Shown: positions 58,501-64,000 of the stretch, one piece after another | Position numbering within the stretch: position 1 is the first letter of the stretch | How the letters are laid out: each line of letters opens with the position of its first letter | Assembly (NCBI RefSeq): GCF_030253575.1 | Contig: NC_080563.1 | Span: 15,705,001 to 15,769,000, forward strand | Length of the DNA: 64,000 bases | Direction of reading: 5' to 3' | DNA from: Rhododendron vialii | Taxonomy: Eukaryota; Streptophyta; Magnoliopsida; Ericales; Ericaceae | Translations under genes and position numbers: made by a program | Notes under the pieces: generated by a model | Told to the model about the DNA's origin: nothing | Database searches by the model: none | The model's input: only the letters and a program-made list of their open reading frames with translations

Positions 58501-61500
58501 GACCTAAAGCAGATACTTGATTATGAGAGCCATAGAGATAAAAATTAATTATGACCCCTTAGTATAAAATGATCAGAAAAATAAGACATTCGCACCGGTT
58601 CAAACAAATAGAAAATTGGAGCTCTTAATTTTTTTACAAGATTCATATATTAGAATCTTATGTGGCATTTTATAGAGACTAACACATACATATTTTTTTT
58701 TTAAAAGACTGAGTTCTTTATATAGAATTTAGACTGTTTATATATGAAAAATATGGTTAAAAATTAAGTGCTCTAATTTTCAATCCGTGTGAACCAGTGT
58801 GAGGATCTTGTTCTTCTGATTATTTTATGCTAAAAGGTAATAATTAATTTTTCTTTCTAGAGGTCTCATAATTAAGTATTTGCTCTAAAGGGTCCCAAAT
58901 AAAAAATAGATATTTAATTATGATAGCTCTAGAGATAAAAATTGATCATGCCTCTTTAGAATAATATGATCAGAAAAATAAGATCTTTGTATCGTTCCAA
59001 ACGGATTGAAAATTGGAGCGCTTAATTTTTTTAGAAGGTTTATATATACCAAAAAATATGATTACAAAATTAAGAAGTAAAAATATGGGCCAAGTCCACC
59101 ATAAATGTAAGAAATGGGCTAGTGTTACAATATATGATTTTCTTTTCAAGATATCATGACTTAGGCAAGATATCATGTGTTCATGGAAGATCAATGAATA
59201 AAGCCAAGTGACAAATCCATGTTTTCCTATACAAAGATCATACAAAAGCTTCAATCTCAATGGGAGCGGGTTCCCGTCAAGCTCCTTGGGAGAGCGAAAG
59301 CATGCTCCCAAGGAGGGAGCGGCTCCATTTTAGGAGTTCCCTGCAACTAAGGTCAAGTATCTGCTTTACAGGGTCCAAACATGCCTTACATGGCATTTTC
59401 CGTCCAAATTTCTAACTTCCCGTTATCTATTGGAGTCATTGGACTAAGTAGGTAACGGTATGATAGTTGAGGGGATGAAATCGTCAAATTGATAGTTTAG
59501 GGACTAAGTAGAGAAAAGGTGCATAGTTTGGGGATAAAAAGAAAAAAAACTCTAAATGGTAATATGTCACCAAATTTTCTGATGCATTCTTTCTTTCTGC
59601 TATTATATATTGTTGAAGGTTTCAAGGTCTTAGATTTTGGGAGATGAGGTATTGGTTGCCGCTCAGATGTTGTACCATTCTCACTTTTGTTTTTAGATAT
59701 CATTCTTATCTCTTCAAAGATGATGGATCTTCTATAGATGAGAGGAAAGTGCTGAATCTGACAGTTTGAAGACCCTTTTTTTTTTTTGACAAATCAGATC
59801 ATCCCAGATATTATATATAAGAAAAACACAGTACAATAAAAGCGGACACTACCGGTCCGAAAATACAGATAACAACAAACAAAAACAAAATACAACAAAC
59901 AAACAAACGAAAACAAAAAAAAGAAAAGAAAAGCCGCTTGGAGCCAAGACGCCGAAGTCAGACCCGTCGATCACACTCGTTAAGGGAGGTTGGAGTGGCC
60001 AAGTATGGAGTAGTCGGGTTTGGACATAGAGCAAACTCTCCTAGATGGACCCGCCGCACCAACTTAAGCTCGTTTCCGCCGCAGATTGAGGGCTGAAGCC
60101 ACTGCAGAAGTCGCTGCAAACACCGCCACTGTCGCCGCTGAATTGGTTCCAAGAAACCAGATCTAAAACCCTAGATCTGGCTTCTGAATCCAAAAATGAT
60201 GGGGAGAGTGGGAGATCTCATCTCCCTAAGGAGAAAGTCTCAACCACCTCGCAACCATGAGGTAGGAGAGAAGCGGAGAGGAGAGGAGAGAGTTTGGGTG
60301 GTGGGCGACTGAGAGAGAAGGAGCAAGGAAAAGATCAGAAGAGGGGGGAAAAAAGGAGGGGGAAAGTAGGGAAGGGGGGAGGCGGAGGGGTGGGGAGGTG
60401 GAAACCCACCCCAGACTTTCTCTCTCTCTAACTCTCTGGAGACTTCTCTCCCTTTGTTTACTTGTATGACAGTTTGAAGACCTTGAAGGCAATGAAAATG
60501 GGAGAAGGATTGCTGGAAGATTCGACCATGTCGTTAACTCCAGAAACTTAAGACCGATGATATTCTTTTTAATTAAAAAACTCAAAAGACCTGATACATC
60601 AGCTTGCTTTGGCTACATTTACCAATAACCATTTGACATGTATACTAAGACTAAGAAGCTTATATTCTTTATAATATTTATGCATATGTCTTTGTATATA
60701 TTTGCTCCTATAGACGCTCCCATACTTAGATTCGCGGGAAATAGTCTTGCTGCATCTTGGATAAGAAATTCTATCTTGGTTATGACATTTGATAGATGTT
60801 TTGCTCAACTGTTCTCGTCAATTGATTTGTAGGCTATATGTGCTCTAAAAGAAGTGATTCGGGTTGCACCAAACTTGCCTGATCCATATCATACCCTTGG
60901 CATTATCTACAGTGAGATTGGGGACAAGAAGAAAGCTTTGAATTTCTACATGCTTGCTGCACATTTGACACCAAAGGATTCGTCACTTTGGAAACTCCTC
61001 GTGCCTTGGTCCATGTGAGTTTTGCTAAGGCTTTTTACCTCATCTGTTTTTATGACAATATCTTACAGCTGAAGTTTTTTTCCCTCCCGATAAAGTAATT
61101 TACAGAAGCTACTCAATATGGTTTGTCTTGTCTTCTTTGTTATGGTACGCCTTATCCCCAAAAATTAGCAAACAACCTTCCTCCGAAATTAGTAATTTGC
61201 CTGTATGATATTAGTTGGTGTTTGTATTGATCTCTTTGGAAAGTGAAAAGTAAATTGTGTATGATGTCTTCACGAGGAGTGTCAGAACACCAGAGGGGTT
61301 GCAATGCCATATCCAAAGATTATCATCAAGTCCTTCTCTTTAACAACTGCATGGATGAACTTACTACACACTTTGGCAAACATATTTTGTTGAGAAATCA
61401 ACTATGAATTTGGAATAAAGGTTAGGTTAGTTAGTTAGACTCATACAACCTATATATGATGTCATCTACGAAACTAGTTTTAAAACTGAGGATTAAGTGA

Positions 61501-63295
61501 AGTTGATATTCTGAGATGACGAAGTTACATTCCAGTGTCTTGGATTAATTATCTTTATGAAATAGAGATTCAAGATGATTTGGCTTATAGTCTTAGAGCA
61601 TTATGCATAAAAAACGATTAGTGTTTAGATGGAGCACACAATTTGAAGTGAATGGAGAATTCCATAGGTGTGGGGGGTGGTTGTTGAGGTGGCCGAGGTG
61701 AGCCTTTAGAAAAGATGGGTACTAAGCTTGCCAAAGATCATTAAGGGTGGGGAAGGAGAGAGCTTAAGCATTTTGAGAAGAAAAAGGGTTGTTATGGAGG
61801 CATATGCAAAATGTATCCTTCCCCTATTGTTGATTTCCGTGCTGGATTCGCAATTGCAAAATGTAAATAAATATGGATACTCTATAAAGGTGATCGACAT
61901 CTATCTGTATACATAACTATATCCGTATACATATCCATCTCCATATCCATATCCAAATCCGTATTGCATATATGTCTGGGGGCTTTCTTGGAATACTGTG
62001 CGTCACAGATGTTCATTCACTAATCTTAGTGCTTTTTATATGGATGACAGACGATGTGATTTTGTGATCATGTTGTGATTTTCTTAAATTCGAACTATGC
62101 AGAGAGCAAGGAAATGCTGGTCAGGCAAGGTACTGCCTCTCAAAAGCTATAACAGCAGATCCTGCAGATATGAGTCTTAGGTTTAGTCGTGCTTCTCTGT
62201 ATGTTGAGCTTGGAGAGTATCAGAAAGCTGCTGAATCATATGAGCAGATTTCGCGACTCTGTCCAGAGAATCTTGAAGCACTCAAGACAGCCACAATGGT
62301 CGTCACATCTGTTTTACTTGCCTACTCAGTTAACTATTTACTTGATCTTGCATCACCTAACATTGTAGTTTTACCTCAGAATGGTTTAATAATCATTTCC
62401 CAGATTGCTTCCTTGTGTTTTGTATACTTACAGATGTGAATTGCTTCTATTTGCTTTAGTGCCATATTCCTATGTTGTAGCAGTTCATGTACTTGTTTCC
62501 TAGCATCTTAAGCTTTTGGGATGATTGGTAACTTCAACATCACCAGGAATGGCAGTTGCGGTGGTTTTGTTGGCAGTTACCAGTGCTGGATGTGACACTG
62601 GTCCTGGTGCTTGATGTGGTTGTTTGTTGTTGTTATGATGATGTTATCATGAGAAGAGAGATCAAGTTTTTCTCTTAAAGAAACATGTTTCCGCTCAATA
62701 CTTTCTTCTAGGTTTTTATTCCTAATCAAGGCCCATCTAGCTGAGAATTTTTCCATTTCAGAAAAAGCTGGATGTATTTTTTTTTTCACTCAGTAAATTG
62801 TTTTCTCCTTCTAAAACCCATCTTAATCCATGTGTTTTACTTGCTGATTGGATATATAAGAATTTTGATTTCATTGCATTTTGTTCTTGTTGATTTTTTT
62901 TCCCTCCCAGATCACAGATTCTTGCTGGATGTTTTTCCACATTTTCTTTTATTTGTTTCATACCAAGTGTGAGTGATAGTTCTGCTGATGTGCACATCAC
63001 TTGATCGAGGAAACTGATTTCTTGCCCATCTTTTCAGTTATACCAAAAATGCGGTCAGAAGGAGCGTTCTATTACCATTCTGGAGGACTATCTTAAAAGT
63101 CATCCAAGTGACGCTGATTTAGTTGTAGTTGATCTGGTAGCTTCAACATGCATGAATAATGGTGAACATACCAAAGCTCTTCAGCATATTGAGCATGCAC
63201 ATCGTGTTTATTGTTCTGGGAAAGAATTGCCTCTTTACTTGAGTATCAGAGCAGGCATATGCTATGTTCATCTCGGAGATGATGAAAAGGCAGAG
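52527..63295 (+). CDS. GTF3C3: TFIIIC subunit tau131 / GTF3C3 homologue (TPR protein), 3' part beyond right edge
   Basis: Six exons join in frame: 52527-52927, 54307-54409, 56670-56777, 60833-61014, 62103-62298 and 63038-63295, for 416 residues so far. The N-terminus is acidic, then MDPLAFTEDDTFGVQPYQQF, a basic stretch (GRRKRSKK, RGRRKGSKNK) and TPR repeats from about residue 190 (LGDATLHYAHGRYEEAI, PDPYHTLGIIYSEIGDKKKA, RASLYVELGEYQKAAESYEQI). This is the order of plant homologues of yeast Tfc4/human GTF3C3, the TFIIIC assembly subunit that recruits TFIIIB for RNA polymerase III at tRNA and 5S genes. All splice sites are GT-AG. No lesion is seen. Introns 2 and 3 hold several transposons. 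The start at 52,527 is preceded by a duplicate TTTGAACTA. Confidence 0.9.
52990..53420 (-). mobile_element. LTR-like fragment in TFIIIC intron 1
   Basis: On the minus strand CCTATATAAGGG (about 53,186-53,197) looks like a TATA box followed about 40 bp later by AATCAATAATATCGC and a CT-rich run. This resembles a U3/R region. No ends or target duplication were found, so the call is weak. Confidence 0.35.
53985..54080. mobile_element. Fragment of a CTATGTAG-end TIR element
   Basis: The right end GTGTCGGTACTACATAG matches the end of the element in MnmG exon 5 (GTGTCCGTGCTACATAG) in 15 of 17 positions and is preceded by similar GTGTCC/CCGTATC-like words. The left end is missing. CTGGTG follows it, as at the MnmG insertion. 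Confidence 0.5.
55520..56065 (-). pseudogene. Decayed LINE-1-like reverse transcriptase fragment in TFIIIC intron 2
   Basis: Reading the minus strand across stops gives GLDGLTFDCWKVFKSD (like the GPDGF..FF..W region), NEVVGY, and FKADFEKLFNHVN (the KxDFEKAYDxVxW motif). The order is correct for plant L1 reverse transcriptase. Many stops and frameshifts are present. Confidence 0.55.
56071..56509. mobile_element. TIR element in TFIIIC intron 2
   Basis: The ends CTTAGTTGCATGGAGC and GCTCCCTGCTACTAAG are inverted repeats, 14 of 16 matching. The interior shares AAAATATGGGCCAAGTCCAC and CATACAAAAGCT-type words with 59,080-59,355. No clean target duplication was found. Confidence 0.6.
56778..58347 (+). 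other. TFIIIC intron 3, first part
   Basis: Unique-looking intronic sequence. The open frame at 58,070-58,357 has no recognisable motif or splice context and is not called as coding. Confidence 0.5.
58357..59552. mobile_element. Mutator-like element (1,196 bp) in TFIIIC intron 3
   Basis: A perfect 9-bp target duplication TAAATGGTA (58348-58356 and 59553-59561) and long TIRs of about 130 bp (left GAGTTTTTTTTGTCTTC...TATCCCCTAAACTATGCACC; right its inverse). It shares TIR sequence with 14,625-15,915. It has no gene. Confidence 0.9.
59080..59355. repeat. Copy of the 56,071 element nested in the MULE
   Basis: It shares TATGGGCCAAGTCCACCATAA and CGTCAAGCTCCTTGGGAG-type words with 56,071-56,509. 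Its left end is missing. Confidence 0.65.
59775..60466 (-). mobile_element. Poly(A) non-LTR retroposon (692 bp) in TFIIIC intron 3
   Basis: A 16-bp target duplication TGACAGTTTGAAGACC (59759-59774 and 60467-60482) flanks the insertion. The left end is a T run, so the poly(A) tail is on the minus strand. The minus-strand 3' region (TTATATATAATATCTGG, GATTTGTCAAAAA) resembles an L1 3' tail; the 5' part is CT/GA-rich. It has no reverse transcriptase, so it is non-autonomous. Confidence 0.9.
61015..62102 (+). other. TFIIIC intron 4
   Basis: Intronic sequence with a short CCGTATACATATCC-type repeat at 61,915-61,965. Nothing gene-like seen. Confidence 0.5.
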
Positions 63296-64000
63296 GTGGG
63301 TTACTTCTCTATGGTTTTTTTGTTCTTGTTAAAAAGCGGTGGCTATGGTTCATGGATGCTTTTGAAGGTTTGCAAATACCCGTGTTAGACACTCGACACT
63401 TGGGTGTTGCTGATATTCATCCAAACAATGGAAGATGTTGATTTTCCATAAAGTTATGCAGCAGACTCTCTTACATGCAATTGAATGTCTAAGACTCTAA
63501 GTCACCTTCTAAACACCATTTACCTTTTAAGAAACTAAAGGAGAATAGAACAGGACGATTCTTGCCCACAAGGGGCCAACTCTTGATAGAACGTCCGGAA
63601 ATTACCATTCAGATGAATGAGCTCATAGTAGCAAGATCAATGTCGATTTTCCGTGTGTCAATCCTGTAAAGAAAGAGGGACTTATCGAGAGGCGACTTCG
63701 GTTGTTTCTTATCTCATAAGTTTCTAGTAGACGATCTGATAATTGGATGAGGGAAATGCTCACTGAGATGCTCTTTAGTTCACCTGAAATATCTTCTCTT
63801 CCTTCCCGTATGTGAATATTGTAGCGTCTTTGTGACATTGAAATAGTTAGATGATGTGATGCTTTGATACATATTTGCACTGATACCATACACGAGTCCA
63901 TTTAGCCTTGTAGAGTTGTTCGTTTAGTTTTGTATGAGCACAGATTGATGGCAATTGCATTCTCCTTTCTATATTGTGAGGGTAAGAATAACAGGGCGGA
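63296..64000 (+). other. TFIIIC intron 6, to the window edge
   Basis: The donor AG/GTGGGT at 63,296 opens the last intron in view. No further TPR exon is recognisable before 64,000. Confidence 0.6.

Noticed and set aside
1..64000. CRISPR array, bacterial operons, rRNA genes
   Set aside because: No regularly spaced short repeats with unique spacers and no rRNA-like sequence; the spliced genes and transposons show plant nuclear DNA.

Overview
The window is nuclear DNA of a flowering plant, most likely a eudicot with a large transposon-rich genome. The evidence is spliced GT-AG genes, plant-type FAR1/Ulp1 Mutator-like elements, Tat/Ogre-type Ty3-gypsy retrotransposons, Tourist and Stowaway MITEs, and three plant nuclear genes on the + strand. 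The species cannot be named from the sequence.

Positions 1-13,090 are a nest of transposable elements. A minus-strand Tat/Ogre-like retrotransposon (5' LTR 11,262-13,090, primer site 11,241-11,260, gag on the minus strand from about 9,951) is split twice. One split is a solo LTR of a related family (6,723-8,601, flanked by the 5-bp duplication ACAAT). The other is a second, chromovirus-like LTR (about 3,834-5,858), which is itself cut on its left by a minus-strand hAT transposon (1-3,833). Positions 13,350-15,915 hold small elements: Tourist-like, Stowaway-like and a long-TIR Mutator-like element.

Positions 15,922-26,880 look like one large Mutator-like element (about 11 kb). It has degenerate TIRs and two converging decayed genes: a + strand gene joining an HMG-box-like segment to a Ulp1/C48 cysteine peptidase region, and a minus-strand FAR1-like transposase with SWIM and CCHC zinc motifs. 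A 105-bp minisatellite lies between them.

Host genes begin at about 27.2 kb. They are an N-terminal kinesin fragment (27.2-27.6 kb), a complete RRM protein resembling AIPP1/EDM3 (30,145-30,854), an MnmG/MTO1 (GidA) tRNA-modification gene (32,525-45,830) and the 5' two-thirds of the window's last gene, a TFIIIC tau131/GTF3C3 homologue (52,527 to beyond the right edge). The MnmG gene has every expected exon but carries two 1-nt deletions, two nonsense codons and a transposon inside an exon, so this copy is probably a pseudogene. That transposon could be removed exactly as a new intron, with splice signals supplied by its target-site duplication and its own end.

Upstream of the TFIIIC gene, its promoter and first exon are present five times. 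Two copies point left and two point right around a centre at about 50,884, making a roughly 3-kb imperfect palindrome. The fifth, intact copy is the one joined to the rest of the gene. TFIIIC introns carry further insertions with clear target-site duplications: a Mutator-like element at 58,357-59,552 and a poly(A) retroposon at 59,775-60,466.
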